64,000 nt of DNA from an uncultured Bacteroidales bacterium (GTDB lineage: Bacteria > Bacteroidota > Bacteroidia > Bacteroidales > UBA932): contig ONOH01000005.1 of NCBI GenBank assembly GCA_900319405.1, positions 45,746 to 109,745 on the forward strand, read 5' to 3'. The position numbers and the translations under genes are program-made. Below the pieces are notes generated by a model. The model did no database searches, was not told the DNA's origin, and worked only from the letters and a program-made list of their open reading frames with translations. This document shows, piece after piece, positions 27,498-36,589 of this stretch (position 1 is the stretch's first letter; each line of letters opens with the position of its first letter).

Positions 27498-29291
27498 ATG
27501 AGAAAATCGCTCTTTTATTTGCTGGCGACCGCCGCTTTCCTGCTTTTGTCCGCCGCAGAAGGCAACAGCTGCACCAATGTTATCGTGACCCCCGGCGCCA
27601 GCCGCGACGGGTCGGTCCTGGTCTCCTACGCGGCCGATTCGCACTACCTCTACGGAGAGTTGTACTACAAACCCGCGGCAGACTGGAAACCCGGATCCAT
27701 GATTCCCATCTACGACTGGGACACCCACCGCTACCTGGGAGAAATCGAGCAGGTTCCCCACACCTACCAGACCGTGGGCAATATGAATGAGTTCCAGGTG
27801 ATTATCACCGAAACCACCTGGGGCGGCCGTTCCGAACTGGAGGACAAAAAGGGCGGCATAGACTACGGATCGCTCATCTACATCGCCCTGCAGCGCTCCC
27901 GCAACGCCCGTGAGGCCATCGAGGTCATCGTGAACCTGGCCAACGAGTACGGCTACGCTTCCAGCGGAGAGACTTTCTCCATCGCCGACAAGAACGAGGT
28001 CTGGGTGATGGAGCTCATCGGCAAGGGCACCAACATCCGCAACGGCGTGAACATCAACAAGGGCATCGTCTGGGTGGCGATGCGCGTGCCCGACGGAGCC
28101 ATCTGCGCCCACGCCAACCAGGCCCGCATCGGCAAGTTCCCCCTGAACGACCCCGACAACTGCCTGTACTCCCCGGATGTGATTTCCTTCGCCCGCCGCA
28201 AGGGCTATTTCGACGGGGCCGACAGCGATTTCAGCTTCAAGAAGGCCTACAATCCCGCCGATTTCGGCACCGTGCGCGGCTGCGACGCCCGTGCCTGGAG
28301 CGCCTTCAACATCCTCACCGAGGGCTGGTTCTCCTTCTACGACGAGGAGGGTAACGCCGTCACGCGCGACGCCTTCTCCTACCTCGATTACGTGATGGGC
28401 AACAATCTGGAGGGAGACTTCCCCCTGTTCGTGTATCCGCGCAAGAAAGTGGGCGTCAAGGAAGTGGCCGACGTGATGAGGGACCACTTCGAGGGCACCC
28501 CGATGGATATGACCCAGGATATCGGCGCGGGCGGAAACGCCCTCCCGTACCGCTGGAGGCCGATGGAGTTCAAAGACTATGAGGGGAACACCTACGTGAA
28601 CGAGCGCGCCATCGCCACCCAGCAGACCGGCTTCTGGATGGTGGGCCAGGCCCGCAACTACGTGCCCGACGTGGTGGGCGGCATCCTCTGGTTCGGCACC
28701 GACGACGCGGCCACCTCCTACCTCACCCCCATCTACACGGCCACCACCCAGGTCCCCGACTGCTTCCGCGAAGGCAACGGAGACCTCCTCCACTACTCCC
28801 CCACCTCTTCCTTCTGGGTGAACAACCGCATCTCCAACGCCTGCTACAAGATGTACAACGTGATGGCTCCCTACGTGCGGGCCAGGGTAGACCTCTTCGA
28901 AATTGAGCAGATGGAGCAGCGCACCCACTCGGTGGACAGCATGGCCGTGGTGATGTACAACCAGGTGGCCGTGAAAATGCAGAAGAAGCTCTCTTCCAAG
29001 GGCGATGTGATGGTGTCGCGCAAACCCTTCGCCAAGGTGGTGGATTACGTGACCAACTACACGGTGGAAACGGCCCAGAAGCAGTTTGCCGCCTGGCAGA
29101 ACCTGGAAGTGGAACTGCTGGTGAAGTTCATGGACGGCAATGTGAAGCCGCAGGACGAAAACGGCAGATTCAAGCACTCCAACTACTCCGAAGGCCTTCC
29201 CGCCTCCATCGAATGGCCCGGTTACACCGAACTCTGGAAAGAAACCGTAGCCCAGGAGCACGGGCAAACGATCCGCGTATTGGAGAAATAA
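27498..29291 (+). CDS. Peptidase family C69 dipeptidase (PepD-like)
   Basis: A 597-residue N-terminal-nucleophile hydrolase. A signal peptide ends before C25 in NSCTNVIVT, which after processing becomes the nucleophile. Conserved stretches include SYAADSHYLYGEL, ETTWGGRSEL and AHANQARIG. Family members cleave dipeptides; Bacteroidota versions are exported and probably act in the periplasm on diet-derived peptides. It is divergent from the secreted-protein/pheS run. An AAGAGC/GCTCTT hairpin at about 29312-29336 follows it. Confidence 0.93.
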   Translation: MRKSLFYLLATAAFLLLSAAEGNSCTNVIVTPGASRDGSVLVSYAADSHYLYGELYYKPAADWKPGSMIPIYDWDTHRYLGEIEQVPHTYQTVGNMNEFQVIITETTWGGRSELEDKKGGIDYGSLIYIALQRSRNAREAIEVIVNLANEYGYASSGETFSIADKNEVWVMELIGKGTNIRNGVNINKGIVWVAMRVPDGAICAHANQARIGKFPLNDPDNCLYSPDVISFARRKGYFDGADSDFSFKKAYNPADFGTVRGCDARAWSAFNILTEGWFSFYDEEGNAVTRDAFSYLDYVMGNNLEGDFPLFVYPRKKVGVKEVADVMRDHFEGTPMDMTQDIGAGGNALPYRWRPMEFKDYEGNTYVNERAIATQQTGFWMVGQARNYVPDVVGGILWFGTDDAATSYLTPIYTATTQVPDCFREGNGDLLHYSPTSSFWVNNRISNACYKMYNVMAPYVRARVDLFEIEQMEQRTHSVDSMAVVMYNQVAVKMQKKLSSKGDVMVSRKPFAKVVDYVTNYTVETAQKQFAAWQNLEVELLVKFMDGNVKPQDENGRFKHSNYSEGLPASIEWPGYTELWKETVAQEHGQTIRVLEK

Positions 29292-29411
29292 CAGGAAACG
29301 TTATAATCGCCAAGAGCGAGGCCGCGACCGGCTCTTCCGTCGAGACCGTGCTTGCACGGCAGGAGGCGTTAGCCACCGGAGAATCTCCCGTCTTTTAACC
29401 GGGGGACTATG

Positions 29412-32030
29412 TCAAAATGACATTCTTATTCCGGCAAGAAACTGTCTGCCCCGGAGATGGTTTACAGAGGAAATGATGCGGTAAGCAGTGATGGTTTCGC
29501 GGCGATATTCGCTTATGCCAAGGAGATTGCTGCATTCCAGGTAAACCGTAGCTTTGGAAAGCCGCCAGGAGATACTTGCTTTCAGCAGGGGCCTGTTGAA
29601 CACGGTCACGCCGGGAATGCGCTCTCTTCGCAGGTAGCCGTCAAGTTCTATGTCCAATTTGCGCACAGGAGAGACTCGTACGGCTCCCTCGCCTGTGAGT
29701 GAATGACTGGTGATATTCTTGTGTCCGCTGTCTGTATTCTGTCGTACATAATCTACTTTTAACTGTGCGCTGAACCAATCGGCCGGATTCGTTCTGATCA
29801 TACCTCCCGTGGTGATGCTGCGGGAAACATAGTGGACCGGCGCACTCTGGAGATATTCATCCATCTCGCTCACCCGGTATCCCGCCGTCGCCTCTATCAT
29901 GAACGTCTTTCCCCCGAAGTATTTGCGTGCTTCCCCGTCAATACTGTACATGGAGGTGGCGTTTGCAAGCGGAACATACCCCCTCACCGTGAAATCCTGA
30001 TAATACGTGCGGGAGGAGGATTTGTCGCGAAACATCCGGGTGAAAATTCCATTCAGTGCGATGAAGACCATATCCACCGGATTGGAATACCGGATATTTG
30101 CCGATGCGCTGAGGTTCCTGCTGCGGCTCAGGCTGTCTGCGCGGGAAAGTGAACGGTAGTTCAGCATGGTGACAGCGCCGAGGAGACTCTCGGGAGACGA
30201 GCGCTGGGTACTGTAGCGGACACTTGCCACGGCCGAAAGATACGCGGAGGGATCGTATCGGATACTCAGGGAAGGGGATAGGGACGGATAAACGAAACCC
30301 TCCTTCCCGCTGACATGCAGAAAATGAAGTGCGACGGGGACGGATGCGGTCAATTTGACGTTGCCCAGATTCACCACATCGCGAATGGACAGCGAAGGGC
30401 TGGTTGAAAAAACGGAAAGATTGTCCTGCAGCGGTCCTTCCAGTCCAGGGATATCGGCCGATGGGGTAAGGGCCGCGTTCAGGCCGATATAATCCAGATT
30501 GACCGCCGCATCGGCCGAAAGTCTGTGACGGCCGGCAGAAACTACCAAAGACGTCCAGTGCCTGGAAGTAAGCTCGTTTTGAAGGTACGTCTGATGGAAA
30601 GAGCGCTCTCCGGTATCGTAGGTGGCGGAATGATGGTTCCGAACGAAGGTGGCCGTGCTTGTGATATTGACGGCCCTTTTCCCGTGCCGAAGAGTGAGGC
30701 GCAGGTTATTGTCGGCCTTGAGGGAAGGAAGGTGGTAGTTCTCCGTATAATTGTTGCGCCCGGTGCCGTCCGAAAGGTCGCTTCTGATTTGACCGGAAAG
30801 GGAAAAGGATTCAGAGAGAAAGCGCCTGGGGCCGTTGTCTTCGAAAGTGGCCTGGCCCTGGAAATAGGATTTGCGGCTGGTAAGCGATTCCCCGTCGTCT
30901 ATGGTCAGGCTTGTGCCGTCCTCAAAACTCACTGTCTCGGAAGAAAACGCCTGCTCCGCATATTTCTCGGCAGCGGCATTAAAGGACAGCCGGAGTTTTG
31001 CGTATTCCCCGGTCCTGGCCAGGTGGTTGAATGTGGCGATTCCGGAGAGATTGTCATACCAGTATTCCTTTGGAATGGGAAGGGTGGAAAAAGAAGGGGT
31101 CAGGGAAGAAGAGAGTTGATTGTCGATGTCTCCGTTCAGGATGTAAACCCCTGGCTTGTCGTTGACGCCGGGTTGGTCCCGGAGCTCCTGCGAAATGTCC
31201 GATCCGAGATTGTTCCCTTTCAAAAGAAAGAGATTCTGTCTGGTTTTACCGAAGCGCGAGACCATGGCCTTGGCATTGAAAAGCGGAAACGGCGGCAGGC
31301 CCAGGAGCGCTTCTCCCGTAAACAGCCAGGCCCCTTTTGCATCTTCCTTGAGAACAATGTTTACGGCGCTTTTTTCCGAAGGATTGATGTCCCGCAGGGC
31401 ATTGACGGGCTGATGATTCAGGTACACGTCTACCCGTGCGATGTCACTGGCTTTCAGGTTTTTGGTAACGACGCCGTATTTGCTTCCCATCAAATCCAGG
31501 TCTTCCACGTAGAAGCGGTTGATGGCCTCTCCTTCGTATTTGATGGTTCCGCGCTCATTTGTCGTGAGACCGGGGAGTTTGTTGATGAGGTCGTCCAGCA
31601 CCCGTTCCGTTCCGTCGGTGAAGGCTTGGACATAGAACGAGAGGGTGTCGCCCCTTCGCCGGATGGGGCTGGATTTTACGGCCGATGGTTTTATCCGCAT
31701 GGCCTGCTCTTTCAGTTCTATGACGATTCCGGAGGTCTTCCCGTCTGTGTCGACGCTGGCAGGGGCATACCCCATCATGGAGACTTTGAGGGTGCCGATG
31801 CTTACTCCATCCTGCGCTTTGATGGAAAAGCGACCGTCTTCTCCGCTGTATGCAAACCCCTTTTGAACATTGCCGGAGTATGCGAGAACGAATGCTCCCG
31901 CAACCGGATCCTTGCTTTTCTGCTCCCTTACGACACCTGTGATCTGATAAGAAGCCCAGCAGTTCCACAGAGGAAAAACCAGGAGAAGCAGGGTGAGCAG
32001 AAGGAGCTTATTTACCTTTCCAATACGCAT
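29412..32030 (-). CDS. Outer-membrane receptor: carboxypeptidase-regulatory domain plus TonB-type barrel
   Basis: An 872-residue outer-membrane protein. After a signal peptide (cleaved near CWA-S) comes a CarboxypepD_reg-like domain (about 28-110: YQITGVVREQKSKDPVAGAFV), a plug-like segment (about 130-230: LDDLINKLPGLTTNERGTI, IARVDVYLNHQPV), and a long beta-barrel ending in RMSF. It resembles the TonB-dependent/OMP family paired with GLPGLI proteins in Bacteroidota, and overlaps the GLPGLI gene by 23 nt. The ligand is unknown; peptide export or processing is more plausible than sugar uptake, since no SusD is present. Confidence 0.87.
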   Translation of the reverse strand: MRIGKVNKLLLLTLLLLVFPLWNCWASYQITGVVREQKSKDPVAGAFVLAYSGNVQKGFAYSGEDGRFSIKAQDGVSIGTLKVSMMGYAPASVDTDGKTSGIVIELKEQAMRIKPSAVKSSPIRRRGDTLSFYVQAFTDGTERVLDDLINKLPGLTTNERGTIKYEGEAINRFYVEDLDLMGSKYGVVTKNLKASDIARVDVYLNHQPVNALRDINPSEKSAVNIVLKEDAKGAWLFTGEALLGLPPFPLFNAKAMVSRFGKTRQNLFLLKGNNLGSDISQELRDQPGVNDKPGVYILNGDIDNQLSSSLTPSFSTLPIPKEYWYDNLSGIATFNHLARTGEYAKLRLSFNAAAEKYAEQAFSSETVSFEDGTSLTIDDGESLTSRKSYFQGQATFEDNGPRRFLSESFSLSGQIRSDLSDGTGRNNYTENYHLPSLKADNNLRLTLRHGKRAVNITSTATFVRNHHSATYDTGERSFHQTYLQNELTSRHWTSLVVSAGRHRLSADAAVNLDYIGLNAALTPSADIPGLEGPLQDNLSVFSTSPSLSIRDVVNLGNVKLTASVPVALHFLHVSGKEGFVYPSLSPSLSIRYDPSAYLSAVASVRYSTQRSSPESLLGAVTMLNYRSLSRADSLSRSRNLSASANIRYSNPVDMVFIALNGIFTRMFRDKSSSRTYYQDFTVRGYVPLANATSMYSIDGEARKYFGGKTFMIEATAGYRVSEMDEYLQSAPVHYVSRSITTGGMIRTNPADWFSAQLKVDYVRQNTDSGHKNITSHSLTGEGAVRVSPVRKLDIELDGYLRRERIPGVTVFNRPLLKASISWRLSKATVYLECSNLLGISEYRRETITAYRIISSVNHLRGRQFLAGIRMSF

Positions 32031-32889
32031 CGGGAATGAGCGGGATATACTTCATGTTATTCTGCATTTTATCAAGCAGTTCTGAACTCGTGCGTGCATC
32101 GGTCATCTCCATAAAATACGCTGCGTCTGTACGCAGTCTTGTGCACATTTGTTCCGCTTCTTTCAGTGAAAGGACATAATGACTGCTCCCGCCATTTTTC
32201 CGGATAGACTTTATGGGGTAGTGAGAGTCAATAAATGCTATTCGGCCATTGTTGTCAAGTTGGTCTGTCCAGATAAGCCGGAAGCTAAAAATGTCCTCAC
32301 TATCATGCGCGGAGACAATCAGTCCGGGGGCGCCCCAAAGCATCCAGGGACCGGCAGGCAGCGGGACATCTTCAGTGTACCACACTGTCCAGTTCCGTCC
32401 CAGGTAATCCGCAGTAGCCTTTTTGCAGTTGAAACCCTCTATTGTGCAGGACTCATCGGACAATTCCCAATCCGGTACACTCATCTCGGAGGTTGCCCTC
32501 ACTGTTATCGGCCCCTGGTAATATATCTGGGTAATTTCGGTTTTCTTGAAGTTGGTAATGGTAATATCACCGAGTCTGGGACGTGGCAAGGACAATATTT
32601 TGTCGTATTCTTTTTGATTCTTCGTTTTCCCGTTTTCGTCAAAAGCGAGAACCCACAAAGAATCACGTTCATACGTAAATAGATCGTAAAACATGGAAAC
32701 CCCGTCGGTATAGTCCAGCCTCATGTTCAAATACTTCCTGGGGGCCTTGTCCGGAGCGTCTTTTCTTGTGAAGTGGTAACCGCACTGGATACTGCTCTGC
32801 GCAGCCGTAGCCGGCTGACTGTTTGCTGCTGTGGGTATTATCAGCAATACCCACAGCGACAAAACAAAGAATCGGGATACAACATTCAT
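32008..32889 (-). CDS. GLPGLI family protein
   Basis: A 293-residue exported protein with a signal peptide (MNVVSRFFVLSLWVLLI..., cleavage near NSQ-P). The family signature region reads GPWMLWGAPGLIVSAHD, a variant of GPxxxxGLPGLI. GLPGLI proteins are Bacteroidota envelope proteins of unknown function, often beside TonB-type barrels, exactly as here. The gene lies between the Cys-rich peptide gene and the barrel gene, with overlap to the latter, so the three are likely one operon. Confidence 0.9.
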   Translation of the reverse strand: MNVVSRFFVLSLWVLLIIPTAANSQPATAAQSSIQCGYHFTRKDAPDKAPRKYLNMRLDYTDGVSMFYDLFTYERDSLWVLAFDENGKTKNQKEYDKILSLPRPRLGDITITNFKKTEITQIYYQGPITVRATSEMSVPDWELSDESCTIEGFNCKKATADYLGRNWTVWYTEDVPLPAGPWMLWGAPGLIVSAHDSEDIFSFRLIWTDQLDNNGRIAFIDSHYPIKSIRKNGGSSHYVLSLKEAEQMCTRLRTDAAYFMEMTDARTSSELLDKMQNNMKYIPLIPDAYWKGK

Positions 32890-32926
32890 AGAGTATTTCG
32901 GGTTTATCTTTTTCCCAGTACTATTC

Positions 32927-33154
32927 CTACTCTAGCTCAATATCAATCTCGTCATCTGTACAGAAGGTATCTTCAAGGAAATCAAGATAATCTAAGCAAA
33001 ATTGATCATCCAATTCGCAAGGAACCTCGATACAAAAGTCTACTCCACAAGAAGTGAGAAATCCGTAACAATGCCAGTTCTCCTGAGCGTTGAGTTTCAG
33101 CGCACCGACAATGAGAAATAACGCGGCGGCGGCAAGAGCAATAATTTTTTTCAT
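32927..33154 (-). CDS. Small secreted six-cysteine acidic peptide (NVEALA-like)
   Basis: A 75-residue protein with an N-terminal hydrophobic signal (residues 1-23, LNAQ-E) and a mature part of about 51 residues with six cysteines (C29, C36, C41, C46, C53, C65) and a strongly acidic tail (TDDEIDIELE). The layout recalls NVEALA-type short Bacteroidales proteins, but the NVEALA string itself is absent. Six cysteines in an exported peptide suggest three disulfides. It is the first gene before GLPGLI and the receptor and may be their substrate. Family naming is tentative. Confidence 0.7.
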   Translation of the reverse strand: MKKIIALAAAALFLIVGALKLNAQENWHCYGFLTSCGVDFCIEVPCELDDQFCLDYLDFLEDTFCTDDEIDIELE

Positions 33155-33498
33155 TGGTGTAAGATTTTTAATGTTCCCTACTCTTTAACGGTTTTTCGGG
33201 TAACACCGCGAGTTGCGCAACTCTTTATTCACAGAGAGGCGTTTTCGCGCGAATCGCTTTTATCATTTCACCTCTCACATACGTGACTTATAATCAAGCA
33301 GTTACATGAATGGAGGGCGAAAACGCTCCTACATACAATATTTCATTCGTTTGAGTTAAGGTGTCGCGAACTTTTCCGGACCGTGGAATAATGTCTCGGC
33401 GCAAGATTAAACATTTTCTGACAATCAACGAGTGTCAGGTAACCGAGCCATTTTCCGGGCCAACTGATTACCCCTTGCCAGTGTGCCATCCCCAATTG
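33155..33498. other. 344-nt intergenic region with inverted repeats
   Basis: No ORF of substance. It holds a perfect 14-bp palindrome GAGTTGCGCAACTC at 33210-33223 and an inverted repeat GCGTTTTCGC (33239-33248) / GCGAAAACGC (33317-33326) spaced about 70 nt apart. CTGACAATCAACG near 33419 resembles the apex motif of the tandem-hairpin element. No TAnnTTTG box was found for the peptide gene, so it may need an activator or be read from upstream. Confidence 0.5.
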
Positions 33499-36009
33499 CT
33501 ATATCGTAAGCAATTGATTAGCCATTATTTTCCCATCCTCCCTGATTATCAGCGTATATGTGCCTTTAGGCAATCGCGAAATATTCACATCTGCTTTTTG
33601 TTTACTCGAAACGAATCCACTCATTTGAATATTCTTGGTAGTGGAGTCAATAATCTGATACTCGAAAGATCCGGAAGACAAAGCACGATCTGATGAATTA
33701 CGTTCGCTGTTGCGTATGATGGACAAGGTGTTGCTGTCGGTTTTCGCGATGTAATAACAGGATGTGATATAATAATTCAGGTACTGCGCCAAATAATAGT
33801 TGCCTTCGGGTGTATTTGCCTCCACCTTAATCCTGATTCTCTGCCCGATAGAGGCCTGGGAAATAATTTCCATATAAGCGCGGTTGTTATTTGGGGAGAA
33901 CACGGAGGCATAACCGCTGTTTTCGGTGATTGTCCAGCTGAAAGCATATGCTGGAATCATTGGTTGTGTAAGATAAATGTCCACCTTCCCCCCGCTCGCG
34001 ATACCGAACTCCGGCTCATGAAGATGAGAGTTGGTGTAAAAAGAATACCTGTAGTTCGGGTTATTGTTAAAAATACAATAACCATCAATGTATGAGTAAT
34101 GAATACCTTGGCATTGCCCGTCAAGTGTTAGTCTTTCGGAAAAATAATTTGCACCCCCATAATGGCAGGGCGTCTCGTTCATAGAATCTCTTATTTCCGC
34201 ATACCGAAACGATTCCCATGCACTGATATGGCTGTCGCCGTTTATGTCACTAAGATTCGTATGGTGACTCTGGGTCCATAGATGGACAAACTCGTCATAT
34301 TGCAAATCAAACGTGGGATATGACAACTCGTATTTGCCGCATGCTGTAGAAATACAAATGTTGGGAGAATTGGTAAAATATTCCAAAAAGCCACCGCTGT
34401 GACATTGCCCCATAACAATATGGGTGGCTTTTGTTCTTATTGACCTGACTTTATTCGCAAAAGTGCTGGCATAATACTTCTCAGCATTCCACATCACCAA
34501 ATACGACTCATCCAAATCATAATCCATCCCTCCGTGATCAATTGTATAAATGAAGAGGAAATCACTATACGACAATTGTGAATACAGATAATTAAAAACA
34601 TTATCCAGATTCTGATTGGTCGCCGCAAAATCTATATCGTCAATGCCATCTCCATCCAAATCTGGATTAGAGGAAAGTCCCTCGGAATTATCTATGCCCG
34701 GATCTGTCCCATCGGCCATCAACACGAAAACCTTTGAAGGGTCGTAACCGTATTGTTCAGTCAGCGTCATATAAATCTCGGCACAATCATTCCAATATCG
34801 GGTGTAATTCCGACTCGGATTACCTCCCCCGCTGACAATAACGGCATAGTGATTATTCAGCCGTGGGGTACTTCCGATTTTTGTTCTACTCTTTTCAGAG
34901 ATGGGAGTCACCGTGAACCCGCACTTCGTGGTTTCTGATATATTCAGTAATTCCGTACTTATATTATCCGGAAACATGTTCGCTGCATATTTGTAAACAT
35001 TACCATCCATATCGACAAACAGATACTGGCAGGGGTGTGCCCAGTTTGCATTCGGGACCTCATCTACAAGGAAGAACCACGAATCTAGGCCGGGTGAAGT
35101 CATCAAGGGTTCCCGCATACTTAGAATTACAGTGTTTGGCTCAACCTTCTGATTCGATACCCAGATGTCAACCTCCTCCAGGGAAAGATTGAGTTCCCTT
35201 AGGGCAAGCAAATAAGCGATTCTTCGCGGAATTTTTCCCTTCTCGAACTGAACGCCATCTTGCAGGGCGCTCTTTGTAGATTCCGATATATTCATCAGTT
35301 CTCTTTCCATGTCATTTGGAGGCGTATTTACCAAATGCTTATACACATTACCATTTACGTCAACAAACAAATAATGACATGGATGCTCGCTGTTGTCCTC
35401 TGGTTCCTCATCCACAAGGAAGAACCACGAATCCAGATCGGGGGAGGGCACGTTATCACCGCCTATGCTCACAAGGGTGGTGTTTGCCTTAACCCTTTCT
35501 ATTGATGCCCAGATGTCAACTGCCTTCAAGGAAGGATTCACTTCCCTTAGGGCAAGCAAATAAGCTTGGGCACGCGGAATGTTTCCCCTCTCGAATTGTA
35601 TATCACCTTGCTGCGCTCTCATCGTAATATCCGACATATTCAGTAATTCCGTACTTATATTATCCGGAAACATGTTCGCTGCATATTTGTAAACATTGCC
35701 ATCCATATCGACAAACAGATACAGGCAGGGATGTGCCCAGTTTGCATTCGGGACCTCATCTACAAGAAAGAACCACGAATCCAAATTGGGGGAGGACACA
35801 TTATCGCCGCCTGTACTCATAAGGGAAGTATTTGCCTTAACCCTTTCTATTGATGCCCAGATGTCAACATCCTCCAGGGAAAGATTAAGTTCTTTTAGGG
35901 CAAGTTTATAAGCAATCTCTCGTGGAATATTGCCTTTTTCAAATTGTATGTCATCCTGCCTGCAGGCTGTCAGGCAGATTATAAATAATAATAAGACGAT
36001 TTTTTTCAT
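33499..36009 (-). CDS. Clan CD (C13-like) cysteine peptidase with triplicated N-terminal domain and T9SS-like tail
   Basis: An 836-residue surface protein. A lipobox is present (LTAC, C16). Three repeats of about 115 residues follow (about 20-131, 136-247, 253-363), each with IPR..AY.LALRE, a VDIW segment and WFFLVDE...HPC.YLFVD.DGNVYK. The caspase/legumain-like domain has H492 (TIDHGG) and C536 (MGQCHSGG). EF-hand-like loops DLDGDGIDDID and DINGDSHISAWE may bind calcium. The last 75 residues (ISRLPKGTYTLII) resemble a type IX sorting domain. The repeats may act as propeptides or inhibitors. The substrate is unknown. Confidence 0.85.
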   Translation of the reverse strand: MKKIVLLLFIICLTACRQDDIQFEKGNIPREIAYKLALKELNLSLEDVDIWASIERVKANTSLMSTGGDNVSSPNLDSWFFLVDEVPNANWAHPCLYLFVDMDGNVYKYAANMFPDNISTELLNMSDITMRAQQGDIQFERGNIPRAQAYLLALREVNPSLKAVDIWASIERVKANTTLVSIGGDNVPSPDLDSWFFLVDEEPEDNSEHPCHYLFVDVNGNVYKHLVNTPPNDMERELMNISESTKSALQDGVQFEKGKIPRRIAYLLALRELNLSLEEVDIWVSNQKVEPNTVILSMREPLMTSPGLDSWFFLVDEVPNANWAHPCQYLFVDMDGNVYKYAANMFPDNISTELLNISETTKCGFTVTPISEKSRTKIGSTPRLNNHYAVIVSGGGNPSRNYTRYWNDCAEIYMTLTEQYGYDPSKVFVLMADGTDPGIDNSEGLSSNPDLDGDGIDDIDFAATNQNLDNVFNYLYSQLSYSDFLFIYTIDHGGMDYDLDESYLVMWNAEKYYASTFANKVRSIRTKATHIVMGQCHSGGFLEYFTNSPNICISTACGKYELSYPTFDLQYDEFVHLWTQSHHTNLSDINGDSHISAWESFRYAEIRDSMNETPCHYGGANYFSERLTLDGQCQGIHYSYIDGYCIFNNNPNYRYSFYTNSHLHEPEFGIASGGKVDIYLTQPMIPAYAFSWTITENSGYASVFSPNNNRAYMEIISQASIGQRIRIKVEANTPEGNYYLAQYLNYYITSCYYIAKTDSNTLSIIRNSERNSSDRALSSGSFEYQIIDSTTKNIQMSGFVSSKQKADVNISRLPKGTYTLIIREDGKIMANQLLTI
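34940..35783. repeat. Near-identical direct DNA repeats inside the peptidase gene
   Basis: About 145 nt at 34940-35085 are almost identical to 35638-35783, roughly 700 nt apart. They encode the second halves of protein repeats 3 and 1, whose 45-residue segments are virtually identical, while repeat 2 between them has diverged. This points to recent gene conversion or duplication. Confidence 0.8.
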
Positions 36010-36032
36010 ATCGTTTGAGTTTGAGTGTTATT

Positions 36033-36419
36033 CTACAAGATAAACTTCCCGATATACCGGATTCCAGAAAGGGTGGTTAACTGAAGTAAGTATTCTCCGC
36101 TTTCGCCGGAAATGGGAAGGAGAATGTTTCCATTCTCCGTGTCAAAGACGCAGGTATAGTAATCCCCGGCACTGGATACGAGTTTGACATCAATCACACC
36201 CAAAGAGGCAGAGCTGCAGAGTATGATTTGTTCCTCGTAATGATAGGCAAAGAATGGACTGAAATCTGGCGTTCGCGGTGGATTTGGAGGTAGTCCTTCT
36301 TCCGCTCGGACAATGATAATCTCATCTCCGTCGGGAGTTTTGGCAAGGGTATCAACATGCTGGAAAAGACAGGTGACTAGTAAAACTGCGAGGAGGGTGC
36401 GTGGGGTTTTTCGCGACAT
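36033..36419 (-). CDS. Small secreted protein, DUF3244-like
   Basis: A 128-residue exported protein. After a signal peptide (RTLLAVLLVTCLFQ...) and a Pro-rich linker (GLPPNPPRTPDFSPFF), the rest is beta-rich (GVIDVKLVSSAGDYYTCVFDTENG... LTTLSGIRYIGKFIL), similar to DUF3244 and T9SS-tail-like sandwich domains. It lies upstream of the C13-like peptidase by 23 nt on the same strand and behind a good promoter, so it is the first gene of that unit. Function unknown; it could partner the peptidase. Confidence 0.7.
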   Translation of the reverse strand: MSRKTPRTLLAVLLVTCLFQHVDTLAKTPDGDEIIIVRAEEGLPPNPPRTPDFSPFFAYHYEEQIILCSSASLGVIDVKLVSSAGDYYTCVFDTENGNILLPISGESGEYLLQLTTLSGIRYIGKFIL

Positions 36420-36440
36420 GGTTAAGCGTGTTAATTTTTG

Positions 36441-36471
36441 CAAAGTTAACGATAGATTTTCCTCTTCACAA
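36441..36471 (-). promoter_or_regulatory. Promoter of the DUF3244-like/peptidase unit
   Basis: TTG at 36471-36469 and TAACTTTG at 36448-36441 on the minus strand, spacer 20 nt. It shares a short divergent region with the TPR regulator gene. Confidence 0.68.
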
Positions 36472-36589
36472 GAAAAACGATGTTACATTTTTATTTTTAT
36501 CTTGTTGATTGTCAGCGCGTTGACATTTTTCTCCAATTACAAGGATTATTGCGCCGAAAAAAAGCATTATTTTTGTGAAAAACTTTTTT

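Noticed and set aside
27453-29267. 604-codon minus-strand ORF opposite the C69 dipeptidase
   Set aside because: The plus frame has the signal peptide and nucleophile cysteine; the minus frame is a shadow.
29412-32030. SusC-type polysaccharide utilisation receptor
   Set aside because: No SusD partner or glycan enzymes nearby; the GLPGLI partner fits a different family.
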